Shown: piece after piece, positions 27,577 through 37,306 of the stretch
Numbering within the stretch: position 1 is the first letter of the stretch
Layout of the letters: every line of letters starts with the position of its first letter
From: Streptomyces sp. NBC_01116
Lineage (GTDB): Bacteria; Actinomycetota; Actinomycetes; Streptomycetales; Streptomycetaceae
Length of the DNA: 64,000 bases
Assembly (NCBI RefSeq): GCF_041435495.1
Contig: NZ_CP108644.1
Span: 2,852,001-2,916,000, forward strand
Direction of reading: 5' to 3'
Program-made: the position numbers and the translations under genes
The notes under the pieces: generated by a model
Database searches by the model: none
What the model was told of the DNA's origin: nothing
Seen by the model: only the letters and a program-made list of their open reading frames with translations

Positions 27577-29253
27577 ATGGGCGTCCTGCGCGACCATCCC
27601 GAACTGGCCCTCTTCTTCTGCCTCGCGGCCGGCTACCTCGTCGGCAAGCTCCGCGTCGGCCCGATCACGCTCGGCGGTATCTGCGGCACCCTCATCGTGT
27701 CGCTGCTGCTGGGCACCCGGCACGTCAGCGTCGACGACGACGTCAAGACCGTCTTCTTCGCGCTGTTCATCTTCTCGCTCGGCTACATGGCCGGGCCGCA
27801 GTTCTTCGCCAACCTCAACCGCAAGAGCCTGCGCTTCTTCACGCTCTGCCTGATCGAGCTGGTCTGCGTCCTGGGCATCGCCTACGGGCTCGCCAAGGCC
27901 TTCGACCTGGACGTGGGCACGGCGTCCGGAATCCTCGCCGGAGCGGCCACCGAGTCCGCCGTGGTGGGCACGGCGACCGAGGCCATCGGCAAGCTGGAGG
28001 ACCTGACCTCCGAGCAGATCAGCCAGTACCAGGGGCACGTCGCCACCGCGTACACGGTCTGCTACCTGTTCGGCCTGATCACCATCGTGCTCTACACCAG
28101 CCAGATCATGCCGATGCTGATGCGCATCAACCTGGCGGACGCCTCGCGCGAGCTGTGGGAGAAGATGCGCGGCGGCCAGGGCGGGCTGGAGTCCGACGAG
28201 CGCGAGGCGCTGCCCGGCATGGTCGGCCGCACCTATCTGGTGACGCTGGCCGACGGGCGGACCGTCGGTGCTCTGGAGAGCGCGTTGGGCGGCCGGATCA
28301 CCGTCGAGGGCGTCAAGCGCGGCAGCAAGCTGCTGACGCCCGCCCCCGGTCTGGAGCTGACGCTCAGCGACCTGATCCAGGTGGTCGGGGAGCGGGCGGC
28401 CATCATCGAGGCGGGCCGGGAGATCGGCCCGGAGACCCCGGCCGTGCCGGGGCTCGACGCCCCGCTGGCCACCAGTCAGGTCGCCGTCACCGAGAAGGAG
28501 ACGATCGGCGCCACGATCGACCGCCTGGAGAAGCGCCATCCGGAGTTCCGCAAGGACGGCGTCTACGTCACCGACGTGCTGCGCAACGACCAGCACCTGC
28601 CCGCCAGCGGGGAGACGGTCCTCGCCCGGGGCGACGTGCTCACCCTGGTCGGCGCCCGGGGCGGGCTGAACCGGCTCGTCGCGAAGCTCGGCGCGGTGGT
28701 GAAGAACGACGCCACCGACTTCATCTACCTCGGCTTCGGCATCGTGGCGGGCTCCCTGCTCGGCCAGATCGTCGTGAAGATCGGGGACATCCCGATGTCG
28801 CTCGGCACCGGCGGCGGCTGTCTGATCTCCGGCCTGGTCTTCGGCTGGTTCCGCTCCCGCAGCCAGACGTTCGGCGCGTTCCCGCCGCAGGCAGCGAGCA
28901 CGCTCAAGGACATGGGCCTGGCCGTCTTCATCGCCTGCACGGGGCTGGCGGCGGGGCCCCAGGCCTGGCCACTGCTGAAGGAGTACGGGGCGCTGCTGCC
29001 GTTCGCGGGCATCGCCATGGTGCTGGTCCCGGCGACGATCTCCCTGATCGTCGGGCGCAAGCTGCTGAAGATCGAGAAGCCGCTGCTGATCGGCGCGATC
29101 GCCGGACAGCAGTGCTCGACCCCGGCGATCACCTCCATCACCCAGGTGGCCCAGAGCTCCGTACCGCTTCTCGGCTACACGATCACGTACACGCTCTCCA
29201 ACTTCCTGCTGCCGCTGACCGGGCCCATCCTCGTCGGCGTCCTGGGGGCATGA
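27577..29253 (+). CDS. Aspartate:alanine exchanger family transporter (AspT-type), first copy
   Basis: 558 residues. The layout is typical of the AAEx family: a membrane block (about 8-185), a large cytoplasmic region with two TrkA_C/RCK_C-like units (about 205-375, including LEKRHPEFRKDGVYVTDVL), then a second membrane block (380-558). The duplicated membrane motif GxxxGxxxG-rich GAATESAVVGTATEA and AIAGQQCSTPAITSI are the family's signature. AspT proteins exchange aspartate for alanine; relatives export succinate. It is followed after 1 bp by a second copy and then by aspartate 4-decarboxylase. Confidence 0.9.
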   Translation: MGVLRDHPELALFFCLAAGYLVGKLRVGPITLGGICGTLIVSLLLGTRHVSVDDDVKTVFFALFIFSLGYMAGPQFFANLNRKSLRFFTLCLIELVCVLGIAYGLAKAFDLDVGTASGILAGAATESAVVGTATEAIGKLEDLTSEQISQYQGHVATAYTVCYLFGLITIVLYTSQIMPMLMRINLADASRELWEKMRGGQGGLESDEREALPGMVGRTYLVTLADGRTVGALESALGGRITVEGVKRGSKLLTPAPGLELTLSDLIQVVGERAAIIEAGREIGPETPAVPGLDAPLATSQVAVTEKETIGATIDRLEKRHPEFRKDGVYVTDVLRNDQHLPASGETVLARGDVLTLVGARGGLNRLVAKLGAVVKNDATDFIYLGFGIVAGSLLGQIVVKIGDIPMSLGTGGGCLISGLVFGWFRSRSQTFGAFPPQAASTLKDMGLAVFIACTGLAAGPQAWPLLKEYGALLPFAGIAMVLVPATISLIVGRKLLKIEKPLLIGAIAGQQCSTPAITSITQVAQSSVPLLGYTITYTLSNFLLPLTGPILVGVLGA

Positions 29254-29254
29254 C

Positions 29255-30958
29255 GTGATCGACTTCCTGAACCGGAACATCTTCCAGCCCCACCCCGAGC
29301 TGCTCGTCTTCCTCGTGGTCGCGTTCGGCTTCCTGCTCGGGAAGGTCCGCTACCGGGCGATCGCGCTGGGCGCGGTGACGGGCTGTCTGGTGGCCGGGCT
29401 GCTGCTCGGGGCCCAGTTCGAGGTCCAGATCGACGACACGGTGAAGAACCTGTTCTTCATCATGTTCCTGTTCGCCCTGGGCTACCGGGTCGGCCCGCAG
29501 TTCTTCCGGGGGCTGCGGAAGGACGGGCTGCCGCAGGTCGTCAACGCGGTGGTCGTCTGTGTGACCGGGCTGCTGGTGTCGTGGCTCTTCGCGCACCTGC
29601 TCGGTTACGGTCCCGGGCTCGGCGCCGGCCTGATGAGCGGGGCGCTGACCCAGTCGGCCGCGATCGGGGTCGCCCAGGACGCGATCGGCACCCTGCCGGG
29701 CCTCTCCCCCGCCGAGGTGAAGACCCAGGAGAACCTGGTCGCCGTCGGGTACGCGGTGACGTATCCGCTCGGCACCATCCTGTGCGCGATGCTCCTGGCC
29801 AACGTGCTGCCGAGGCTCTACCGCCGTGACCTGGCGAAGGAGAGCGCGGAGCTGGCGGCGGAGCTGGACGCGCCGGACGAGAGCCCGGACGAGGGCGAGG
29901 GCTACTACGAGGTGGTGCTGCGCGCGTACAGCGTTCAGCGGCCCGATCTGGTGGGCCGTTCGGTGGCGGACTTCGAGGAGCAGCAGAAGGCGCTGGGCCG
30001 CCGGGTCTACCTCACCGGGATCCGCCGCGACGGCACGGTCCTGGAGCACGACCAGTCCCGCGTCCTGCGCCTCGGCGACACCGTCGCGGTCAGCGCGATC
30101 CGGGGCGACCTGGTGGCGTTCGACGCGGTGACGCACATCGGGGCCGAGGCCGACGACGTGACGCTGCTGGGCTACCGCACGGAGACGCTGCACGTCGTCG
30201 TCTCGGAGAAGGCTCAGCTGGGCCGGACCGTGGAGGAGGTGCGGCGGCAGCCGTTCATGGTCGGCGTGTACATCGACAAGCTGTACCGGGCGGGGGCGGT
30301 CTTCCCCTACCGGCTGTCCACGAAGCTGGAGCGCGGCGACACGCTCGTCCTCACCGGCCCGGAACGCCTGGTCGGTCCGGCGGGGAAGGCGCTGGGCAAG
30401 CCCGTCCCGACGAGCTTCGCGACGGACATGGTCTGGGTCGGCCTCGGCATCTTCCTCGGCGGCTGCATCGGCATTCCGGCGCTGACGGCGGGCGGGGTGC
30501 CGATCTCCCTGTCGACCTCGGGCGGCGGCCTGATCATGGGGCTCGTCTTCGGCTGGATCCGCGGCAAGTACCCGACGTACGGGAACGTGCCGCCGGGCGC
30601 GCAGTGGTTCATGGACACGCTCGGGCTCTGCCTGTTCGTGGCCGTCGTCGGCATCAACGCCGGGCCCGGTTTCACCAGCGGTCTCTCCACGGCCGGCTGG
30701 GGGCTGCTGCTGCTGGGCGCGGTCGCCACCGTCGTCCCGCTGATCGTCGGGTTCCTGGTCGGGCACTACGCGCAGAAGATCCGCTTCCCGATCCTGATGG
30801 GCGTCCTGGCGGGCGGCCAGACCACCACGGCGGCGATCGGCGCCGTCAACGAGACCTCGAAGTCCCAGATCCCCACCCTCGGCTACACCATCCCGTACGC
30901 CGTCGGCAACGTCCTGCTGACGGTGTGGGGCGCCGTGATCGTCCTGCTGAACCACTGA
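29255..30958 (+). CDS. Aspartate:alanine exchanger family transporter (AspT-type), second copy
   Basis: 567 residues from a GTG start 1 bp after the first copy. It has the same two-block topology, with a central TrkA_C pair (about 200-375), MSGALTQSAAIGVAQDAIG in the first membrane block and LAGGQTTTAAIGAV in the second. It is clearly a paralogue of its neighbour but diverged. With aspartate 4-decarboxylase 23 bp downstream it probably imports aspartate and exports alanine, generating a proton gradient. Whether the two copies form one heteromeric exchanger or two separate ones cannot be seen. Confidence 0.9.
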   Translation: MIDFLNRNIFQPHPELLVFLVVAFGFLLGKVRYRAIALGAVTGCLVAGLLLGAQFEVQIDDTVKNLFFIMFLFALGYRVGPQFFRGLRKDGLPQVVNAVVVCVTGLLVSWLFAHLLGYGPGLGAGLMSGALTQSAAIGVAQDAIGTLPGLSPAEVKTQENLVAVGYAVTYPLGTILCAMLLANVLPRLYRRDLAKESAELAAELDAPDESPDEGEGYYEVVLRAYSVQRPDLVGRSVADFEEQQKALGRRVYLTGIRRDGTVLEHDQSRVLRLGDTVAVSAIRGDLVAFDAVTHIGAEADDVTLLGYRTETLHVVVSEKAQLGRTVEEVRRQPFMVGVYIDKLYRAGAVFPYRLSTKLERGDTLVLTGPERLVGPAGKALGKPVPTSFATDMVWVGLGIFLGGCIGIPALTAGGVPISLSTSGGGLIMGLVFGWIRGKYPTYGNVPPGAQWFMDTLGLCLFVAVVGINAGPGFTSGLSTAGWGLLLLGAVATVVPLIVGFLVGHYAQKIRFPILMGVLAGGQTTTAAIGAVNETSKSQIPTLGYTIPYAVGNVLLTVWGAVIVLLNH

Positions 30959-30981
30959 CCCGCTACGGAGTGGACACCACC

Positions 30982-32634
30982 ATGCCCAAGACCAGCCTCA
31001 GCCGTGAAGAGATCCGCTCGTTCGCCCAGCTCTCCCCGTTCGAGCTGAAGGATAAGTTCATCCAGATCGCGACGGCCGCGCAGAGCGATCAGCCGGGCCA
31101 GAAGGGGAAGTCGACCCGGACGATGCTCAACGCGGGCCGCGGCAACCCGAACTGGGTGGCCACGGGACCCCGCGAGGCGTACCACGCGCTCGGCTACTTC
31201 GCGATCGCGGAGTCCCGGCGGGTGTGGACGGCCGACAACCTGGGCGGCATGCCGGAGCAGTCGGGGTGCGCGGACCGCTTCGAGCACTTCGTCCGTACGC
31301 ACCCGGAGCTGCCGGGCATCGAGCTGCTGAAGGCGAGCGTGGACCTGGCGCTGAAGCGGTTCGGTTTCGACCGGGACGCGTTCGTGCACGAGCTGGCGGA
31401 CTCCTCGATCGGCGACAACTATCCCGTCCCGGACCGGATCCTGCACCACACCGAGCAGATCGTGCGCGGCTACATCGCGGACGAGATGTTCGACCACCGG
31501 CCGCCGGAGGGGCAGACGTTGAGCCTGTTCGCGACCGAGGGCGGCACGGCGGCGATGTGCTACGTCTTCGACTCGCTGATGCAGAACGGCATCCTGAAGA
31601 AGGGCGACCGGATCGCCCTGATGGTGCCGGTGTTCACCCCGTACCTGGAGATCCCGGAGCTGGACACGTACGACTTCGACGTGGTGCGGGTGGAGGCGAG
31701 TCTGTTCACGGAGACCGGGGTGCGGCAGTGGCGCTATCCGGAGGAGGAGGTCGCCAAGCTGGCGGACCCGTCGGTGAAGCTGGTCTGCTGTGTGAACCCG
31801 AGCAACCCGCCCTCCCTCGCGCTCTCCACCCGGGTCGCCGAGCAGATCGTCTCCATCGTCGGGGAGCGGAACCCGAACCTGATCATCGTGACCGACGACG
31901 TGTACGGGACCTTCGTGGAGGGCTTCCGCTCGCTCGCGGCCGACCTGCCGCGCAACACGCTCCTCGTCTACTCCTACTCCAAGCACTACGGGGCGACCGG
32001 CTGGCGGCTCGGGGTGATCGCGCTGCACGACGACAACGTGATCGACGCGATGCTGGCGGAGCAGGACCGGGCGCAGAAGGACCGGCTCGACAGGCGGTAC
32101 GGGACACTGTCGTTGGAGCCGGAGAAGATCCGGTTCATCGACCGGCTGGTGGCGGACTCCCGGCAGGTGGCGCTGAACCACACGGCGGGCCTGTCGCTGC
32201 CGCAGCAGACGATGATGGTGCTGTTCTCGCTGTTCGACATGCTGGACGAGGGCCAGGCGTACAAGCACCGGATCCGGGCGATCGTCCAGCAGCGGCTCGA
32301 ACTCCTGCTGGAGGGCGTGCACATGAAGGTCTCGGAGGACCCGAAGCGGGCGGCGTACTACATCGAGCTGGATCTGCTGGCCGAGGCGGAGCGGGTGCAC
32401 GGAAAGCCGTTCGCCGACTTCCTGGAGAAGAACTACGAGCCGGTCGACCCGCTGTTCCGACTGGCCGAGCAGACGTCGGTGGTGCTGCTCAACGGCGGCG
32501 GCTTCGACGGCCCGGAGTGGTCGGTGCGGGTGTCGCTGGCCAACCTGGACGACCTGGACTACCTGAAGATCGGCCACCATCTGCGGGCGATCTTCGACGC
32601 GTACGCGCAGGAGTGGCGGGCGCAGGCCGGGTGA
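30982..32634 (+). CDS. asd: Aspartate 4-decarboxylase (bifunctional aspartate aminotransferase)
   Basis: 550 residues, the usual length for this PLP enzyme, which is longer than ordinary aminotransferases because of an N-terminal extension and an insert. It decarboxylates aspartate to alanine and CO2, consuming a proton. The Schiff-base lysine is in SYSKHYGATGWRLG, near residue 336, and CCVNPSNPPSLALS and IIVTDDVYGTFV are the matching fold-type I motifs. The location directly behind two AspT-type exchangers gives the classic decarboxylation/antiport cycle. The ATG at 30982 is 23 bp after the transporter stop. Confidence 0.95.
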   Translation: MPKTSLSREEIRSFAQLSPFELKDKFIQIATAAQSDQPGQKGKSTRTMLNAGRGNPNWVATGPREAYHALGYFAIAESRRVWTADNLGGMPEQSGCADRFEHFVRTHPELPGIELLKASVDLALKRFGFDRDAFVHELADSSIGDNYPVPDRILHHTEQIVRGYIADEMFDHRPPEGQTLSLFATEGGTAAMCYVFDSLMQNGILKKGDRIALMVPVFTPYLEIPELDTYDFDVVRVEASLFTETGVRQWRYPEEEVAKLADPSVKLVCCVNPSNPPSLALSTRVAEQIVSIVGERNPNLIIVTDDVYGTFVEGFRSLAADLPRNTLLVYSYSKHYGATGWRLGVIALHDDNVIDAMLAEQDRAQKDRLDRRYGTLSLEPEKIRFIDRLVADSRQVALNHTAGLSLPQQTMMVLFSLFDMLDEGQAYKHRIRAIVQQRLELLLEGVHMKVSEDPKRAAYYIELDLLAEAERVHGKPFADFLEKNYEPVDPLFRLAEQTSVVLLNGGGFDGPEWSVRVSLANLDDLDYLKIGHHLRAIFDAYAQEWRAQAG

Positions 32635-32907
32635 GGTGCACGCTCCGGCCGGAGGTGGGGTGGGGTCCGGCCGGAGCGCGCGGTGGGGGGCCGTGCGGTT
32701 CTGGGCCCGAGGGGGCGTTCGGGCTGCTGGCCGCCGGTTTCCCCGCCGCCACCGGGGCGACCGGTGGCGGTGGGGGCCGGCGTGGGGGTCCGTACCGCCG
32801 ACGAGGAGGTACGACGATCACGCTAGCGGCAACGGAACGGGCGAAGAGGGCATTGCGGGCCGCGGCCGGTGTTCTTAGGGCGGGCTTAAGGAACCCATGG
32901 GCGGGGG

Positions 32908-34341
32908 TTAATGCTGGGGGCCGGGGGCGGCCGGGGACCGGGGCTCCTTGCGCCGCTGCCAGCCGGTCCGGCGGCCGACCCGCCGGCCGTGTCCGCGCCG
33001 GCCGCGCTCGGGACGGCTGCCGTGCAGGCCGATCCAGATCCGGACCTCCGTGCCGCCGAGGACGGAGCGGCCGATGCGCAGGTCGCCGCCGGTGGACTCG
33101 GCGACCCGGCGCACGATGTCGAGACCGAGGCCGGTGGAGCCGACGGACCCGCTCGCCGCGTCGCGCCCGCTGGCGCCCCGGGCGAGGGCGGCCTTCGGGT
33201 CGGAGATTCCCGGGCCGGCGTCGGAGACGAGCACGATGACCGCGTCGCCGCTGTGGTGGACGTCGACGGAGAAGGCGGTGCCCTCGGGGGTGTGGCGGAA
33301 GACGTTGCCGAGCAACGCGTCCAGGGCTGCGGCCAGTTCGGGCCGGGCCACGGGGATGCGCACCGTACGGTCGACTCCCGCGAGGCGCACCTCGCGGCCC
33401 TCGTCCTCCGCGAGCGCCGACCAGAAGCCCATCCGTTCGCGGATCACCTCGGAGGCGTCGCAGCCCGCCCCCGCCTGCCCGTTCTGGGGCTGCGGTCGCT
33501 GCTCGCGGGCGGTGCGGATGATCGTGTCGACCTCGTGCTCCAACTGCTGGACCGCCGCCCGGGTCTGCTCGGCCGCCGGGCCCTCGCCGAGGGACGCGGC
33601 GTTCAGCCGGAGCACGGTGAGCGGGGTGCGGAGCCGGTGCGAGAGGTCGGCGGCCAGCTCGCGCTCGTTGGCCAGGAGCTGGACGACCTGGTCGGCCATG
33701 GAGTTGAACGCGACGGCGGCGGAACGCAGTTCGGTGGGGCCCTCTTCGGGGACGCGGGTGCCCAGGCGCCCCTCCCCCAGGTCCTGGGCGGCGCCCGCGA
33801 GGCGCTGGGCGGGCTGCACCATCCGTATGCCGAGCCGGTCGGCGACCGCGACCGAGCCGACGATCAGCGCGACGCCCACGCCCGCCAGCGTCAGCCAGGC
33901 GGTCGCGACCCCGTGGGAGACCTCGCGCTCGGGGACGAACACCTCGACGACGGCGATGTCCCCGGTGCCCAGCGCGGTCGGCTGGAGGAGTGCGAAGCCG
34001 TCGGTGACCTCGGTGATGGAGGCGCGGCCGGCCTTGCGCACGGTCGCCACGTCCTTGGCGGTGGCGCGGCGGGTGCCGATGTCCAAGGGCGCGCCCTCGG
34101 CGGGGACATGGACGGCGAGGCGTCCCCGGTCGCCCGGTTCGGTGGACAGGACGGCCCGGGTCAGCTTCTCGCGGTCGGTGGTGATGGAGAGCGTCGGGGC
34201 GATCATCGCGGCCTGGCGTTCCGCGTCGGAGAACGCCCGGTCGCTGGCCATCTCCCGGATGACGAGTCCGAGCGGCACGGCGAAGGCGATGACGACCATG
34301 GCGGTGACCGCCAGGCAGACCTTGACCAGGGCCCATCTCAT
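32908..34341 (-). CDS. Two-component sensor histidine kinase
   Basis: 477 residues. TM1 (about 7-28), an extracytoplasmic sensor region (30-150), TM2 (about 153-172), HAMP (173-225, RLGIRMVQPAQRLAGAA), HisKA with LSHRLRTPLTVLRLN (phospho-His near 240) and an HATPase domain (N box LLGNVFRHTPEG, G1 SDAGPGIS, G2 STGLGLDIVRR). The C-terminal tail is basic. The response regulator gene overlaps it by 4 bp upstream. The signal is unknown. Confidence 0.95.
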   Translation of the reverse strand: MRWALVKVCLAVTAMVVIAFAVPLGLVIREMASDRAFSDAERQAAMIAPTLSITTDREKLTRAVLSTEPGDRGRLAVHVPAEGAPLDIGTRRATAKDVATVRKAGRASITEVTDGFALLQPTALGTGDIAVVEVFVPEREVSHGVATAWLTLAGVGVALIVGSVAVADRLGIRMVQPAQRLAGAAQDLGEGRLGTRVPEEGPTELRSAAVAFNSMADQVVQLLANERELAADLSHRLRTPLTVLRLNAASLGEGPAAEQTRAAVQQLEHEVDTIIRTAREQRPQPQNGQAGAGCDASEVIRERMGFWSALAEDEGREVRLAGVDRTVRIPVARPELAAALDALLGNVFRHTPEGTAFSVDVHHSGDAVIVLVSDAGPGISDPKAALARGASGRDAASGSVGSTGLGLDIVRRVAESTGGDLRIGRSVLGGTEVRIWIGLHGSRPERGRRGHGRRVGRRTGWQRRKEPRSPAAPGPQH

Positions 34342-35078
34342 CCGGGCGGCTCCGTGACCGGTGTATCGGCCGGGGTGCCGACCTGGGCGTCGGCCGGGGG
34401 CTGGAGCTTCACGCCGACGCCGCGCAGCGTGTGCAGATAGCGCGGCCGGGCGGCGGTCTCGCCGAGCTTGCGGCGCAGCCAGGACAGATGGACGTCGATG
34501 GTCTGGTCGTCGCCGTAGGACTGCTGCCAGACCTCGGCCAGCAGCTCCTTGCGGGCGACGACCACGCCGGGCCGCCCGGCCAGGAAGGTGAGCAGGTCGA
34601 ACTCGCGTCGGGTCAGGTCGAGTTCGGCTCCGTCCAGCTCGGCGGTGCGGCGCAGCGGGTCGATCGAGAGTCCGCCGACGCGGATGACCCGGGGCGGCGG
34701 CGCCCCGCCCCCGGCGGCGCGCGAGCGGCGCAGCACGGCGGCCATCCGGGCGGAGAGGTGCTCGACGGAGAACGGCTTCGTCAGGTAGTCGTCGGCGCCG
34801 TCGTTGAGCAGCCGGACGATCTCGCCCTCGTCGTCCCGGGCGGTGGCGATGATCACGGGCACATCGGTGATGGACCGCAGCATCTTCAGCGCCTCGGCAC
34901 CGTCCAGGTCGGGCAGCCCGAGGTCGAGGATGACCACGTCGAAGCGGAAGTGCGCGACCTCGCGCAGCGCTTCGAGCGCGGTGCCCACGCTCCGTACCGT
35001 GTGGGAGGCCTCACTGAGGTGCCGGATGAGGGCGGAACGTACGAACTGGTCGTCCTCGACCACGAGCACACTTGCCAT
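34338..35078 (-). CDS. OmpR-family response regulator
   Basis: 246 residues. The receiver domain (1-118) begins VLVVEDDQF, has the phospho-acceptor in ILDLGLPDLDG (Asp near 51) and the conserved YLTKPF lysine. A winged-helix DNA-binding domain (about 135-232) follows, with LTRREFDLLTFLAGRPGVVV and TIDVHLSWLRRKLGE. The frame is open further upstream, but the ATG at 35078 gives the proper receiver start. It is the first gene of the two-component operon and overlaps the kinase by ATGA. Confidence 0.95.
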   Translation of the reverse strand: MASVLVVEDDQFVRSALIRHLSEASHTVRSVGTALEALREVAHFRFDVVILDLGLPDLDGAEALKMLRSITDVPVIIATARDDEGEIVRLLNDGADDYLTKPFSVEHLSARMAAVLRRSRAAGGGAPPPRVIRVGGLSIDPLRRTAELDGAELDLTRREFDLLTFLAGRPGVVVARKELLAEVWQQSYGDDQTIDVHLSWLRRKLGETAARPRYLHTLRGVGVKLQPPADAQVGTPADTPVTEPPG

Positions 35079-35232
35079 GGGCCGCACCGTACGCCATGCC
35101 GGCAGGCCCGGTCCCGGCCCCGCCGGAAACCTCCGCAAAGGACCGGAGAAGAGCGGTTGTCCGGGGCCCGGGAGGAAGAGCGGGCGCGGACCGGGGCGGG
35201 CCAGGACGGGCCGGGTGGTGCAGGATGTGCCG

Positions 35233-35805
35233 ATGAAACGAGGACTCGTACACGCGCTGGCGTGGACGCTCGCCACCGGCTCGGCGGTCACGCTCTCGTG
35301 GTGGGGCGTGCACACGGTCATGACGGGGACGGCCTACGACCCGCCCCGGGCCGTGCCGGTCTCGCTGGGTTCGGGGCCTCCTCAGCGCATCGGGCAGAGC
35401 ACCGGGGCGCCGCTCGTCTCCTCGACGCACCGGACCTCGCCCGCCCCGTCCGCCTCCGCCCCGTCGCGCACCCGCGGGTCGAGCCCCTCGCCGTCGGCCC
35501 CGCGCCCTTCGCGTACGCCTTCGGCCACGCCGAAGAAGCCGCCCGCGCCGTCGGCCCCGGACAAGGCGCAGAGCGAGGTGAAGAGCTATCGCACCGACGG
35601 CGGCCGGGTGGTGTTCGAGTTCGCCGCGCGCTCGGCGAAGCTCGTCTCGGCGACGCCCGAGCCGGGCTGGTCGATGCAGGTGTGGACCAACGACGCCTGG
35701 ATCCGGGTGGACTTCAGCGACGGGGGCGGGAAGGACGGGACGACGTACTCGGTGTTCTGCACCTGGAACGGGACGCGGCCGACGGTGCAGGTCGTCGAAC
35801 CCTGA
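35233..35805 (+). CDS. Secreted or membrane-anchored protein of unknown function
   Basis: 190 residues. A single N-terminal hydrophobic segment (about 6-30) works as a signal anchor or signal peptide. A Ser/Pro/Arg-rich linker (about 55-112) follows, then a compact C-terminal domain (about 118-190) rich in aromatic residues (GWSMQVWTNDAWIRVDF, YSVFCTWNG). I do not recognise the domain. It is divergent from the two-component operon and may be one of its targets. Confidence 0.7.
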   Translation: MKRGLVHALAWTLATGSAVTLSWWGVHTVMTGTAYDPPRAVPVSLGSGPPQRIGQSTGAPLVSSTHRTSPAPSASAPSRTRGSSPSPSAPRPSRTPSATPKKPPAPSAPDKAQSEVKSYRTDGGRVVFEFAARSAKLVSATPEPGWSMQVWTNDAWIRVDFSDGGGKDGTTYSVFCTWNGTRPTVQVVEP

Positions 35806-35826
35806 TCCGGGCCGGGCCGGCAGTGG

Positions 35827-36792
35827 TCACGGGTTCTCGAAGACGGATGGCGGCGGCGCGGGCGACGGTCTGGCCGCCGCGTCGGTGACGACGGCCGCGC
35901 CGCCGGTGAAGTCGGTGAGCGCGCGGCCGTGTTCGACGCGGCCGGGGTGCGGATCGCTCGCCACCCGCCGGGTGAACTCCGCGACCGGGAGCGCCACGGC
36001 CGAAGCGAGCAGGACCGCGTTGCCGAAGCGGCGGCCCCGCCAGACCACCGGGTCGGCGGCCAGCGCCAGTTCGGGGAAGACGGCGGCGGCGGTGGCGACC
36101 TGGCCGCGCAGATGGGCGAGCGGTGGGCCGTCGGCGAGGTTGGCGGCGTACCGCCCTTCGGGTTTCAGGACCCGGCGCACCTCCGCGAGGAATTCGGCGG
36201 AGGTCAGGTGGGCGGGGGTGCGGGCCCCGCTGAACACGTCGGCGATGATCAGGTCGGCCCAGCCGTCCGGGAACCTGCCGAGCCCTTCGCGGGCGTCGGC
36301 GGCCCGGACCCGGACCCGGGCCTGGGGGTCCAGCGGGAGGCGGTCGCGCACGAGCTGCACGAGGGGCGCGTCGAGCTCGACGATCTGCTGGGTGGAGCGG
36401 GGGCGGGTCGCGGCGGTGTAGCGGGCGAGGGTGAAGGCGCCGCCGCCCAGGTGCAGGACGTGCAGCGGCTGGAGCGGGGGTGCGGCGAGGTCGATGACGT
36501 GCCCGAGGCGGCGCTGATAGGCGAAGGCGAGGTGCGTGGGGTCGTCGAGGTCCACGTGGGACTGCGGGGCGCCGTCGATCAGGAGCGTCCAGGCGCCCGG
36601 GCGCTCCCGGTCGGGTATGAGCTCCGCGAACCCGCCGCCGACCTGCTGCGAGACCGGCTCCCGCTCGGCCCGGCCGGCTCCCCGGCCGCCGCCCTGCCGC
36701 CCCTTCGCGCCTTCGGCCCTGCCCTTGCCCGTGGCCTTGTTCTTGCCCGCGGCTTTGTCCTTGCCCTGGGCGGACGCTCCTCGACGTGCCAC
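35827..36792 (-). CDS. Spermidine synthase-like methyltransferase-fold protein
   Basis: 321 residues from a GTG at 36792 (AAGGA upstream). A 45-residue Lys/Gly/Ala-rich basic N-terminus precedes a Rossmann domain of the spermidine synthase type: VLHLGGGAFTLARYTAAT (nucleotide-binding loop, near residue 105), IVELDAPLVQLVRDRL, then DLIIADVFSGARTPAHLTSAEF. In true spermidine synthases the last motif is DxxxDSTDP-like; here DVFSGA replaces it, so polyamine synthesis is doubtful and another small-molecule transfer is possible. The protein is cytoplasmic. Confidence 0.8.
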   Translation of the reverse strand: MARRGASAQGKDKAAGKNKATGKGRAEGAKGRQGGGRGAGRAEREPVSQQVGGGFAELIPDRERPGAWTLLIDGAPQSHVDLDDPTHLAFAYQRRLGHVIDLAAPPLQPLHVLHLGGGAFTLARYTAATRPRSTQQIVELDAPLVQLVRDRLPLDPQARVRVRAADAREGLGRFPDGWADLIIADVFSGARTPAHLTSAEFLAEVRRVLKPEGRYAANLADGPPLAHLRGQVATAAAVFPELALAADPVVWRGRRFGNAVLLASAVALPVAEFTRRVASDPHPGRVEHGRALTDFTGGAAVVTDAAARPSPAPPPSVFENP

Positions 36793-36868
36793 GTTCGCTG
36801 GTCCTTGCTGGTGGGGGCCCGGTTCGCCGGCCGCGCGGAGGTGTTCCGCCCGTCCGGCCATTATGGGC

Positions 36869-37306
36869 TCAGCGGCAGTTGTCGACCGCCTCGATGAGCC
36901 GGGCGGCCTGGTCGAGGGCGGCGCGGAGCACGGCCGGATCGGTGACCGGGGCGTCCTCGGCGGGCGGAAGCAGCCAGCCGGAGCCGGAGCCGGGCGGCTC
37001 GGCGGGGATGCGCAGCCCGCGGCCGTCGGTCCGCGTACAGGCGCTGCCCGGTACGTCCCAGGCGTCGGCGGTGCCCGGCGGGACGAGGAAGCCGAGGGTG
37101 TCGCAGGCGCCGTCGTGCAGGACCGGGCCGACGGCCTCCTGGTCCCGTCCGCGGCGGAGGATGTCGACGGCTTCCAGCCCCTGCCGGGCCGGGACCGTGA
37201 CGAGGTCGCAGGACTGGTCCCCCTGCGCCGGGGCCGTCGGTTTCGTCGCGGTCGTCCGTGAGCCGGTCTCCCTGCCGAGATGCAACAAGGGAACCCCTCC
37301 TCTCAT
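36869..37306 (-). CDS. Small protein related to degenerate Prim-Pol-like family
   Basis: 145 residues. The core CDLVTVPARQGLEAVDIL, GPVLHDGACDTLGFLVPPGTA and a later GWLLPPAED segment line up with FDVVNVPALFGRRMLEQLW and GPVATHRGRMLLFAAPGTA of the protein at 46013, so the two look like members of one family that is often annotated as primase/polymerase in Streptomyces. The acidic metal-binding residues of an active Prim-Pol are not evident. It is divergent from the HTH/TPR regulator at 37532. Confidence 0.65.
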   Translation of the reverse strand: MRGGVPLLHLGRETGSRTTATKPTAPAQGDQSCDLVTVPARQGLEAVDILRRGRDQEAVGPVLHDGACDTLGFLVPPGTADAWDVPGSACTRTDGRGLRIPAEPPGSGSGWLLPPAEDAPVTDPAVLRAALDQAARLIEAVDNCR

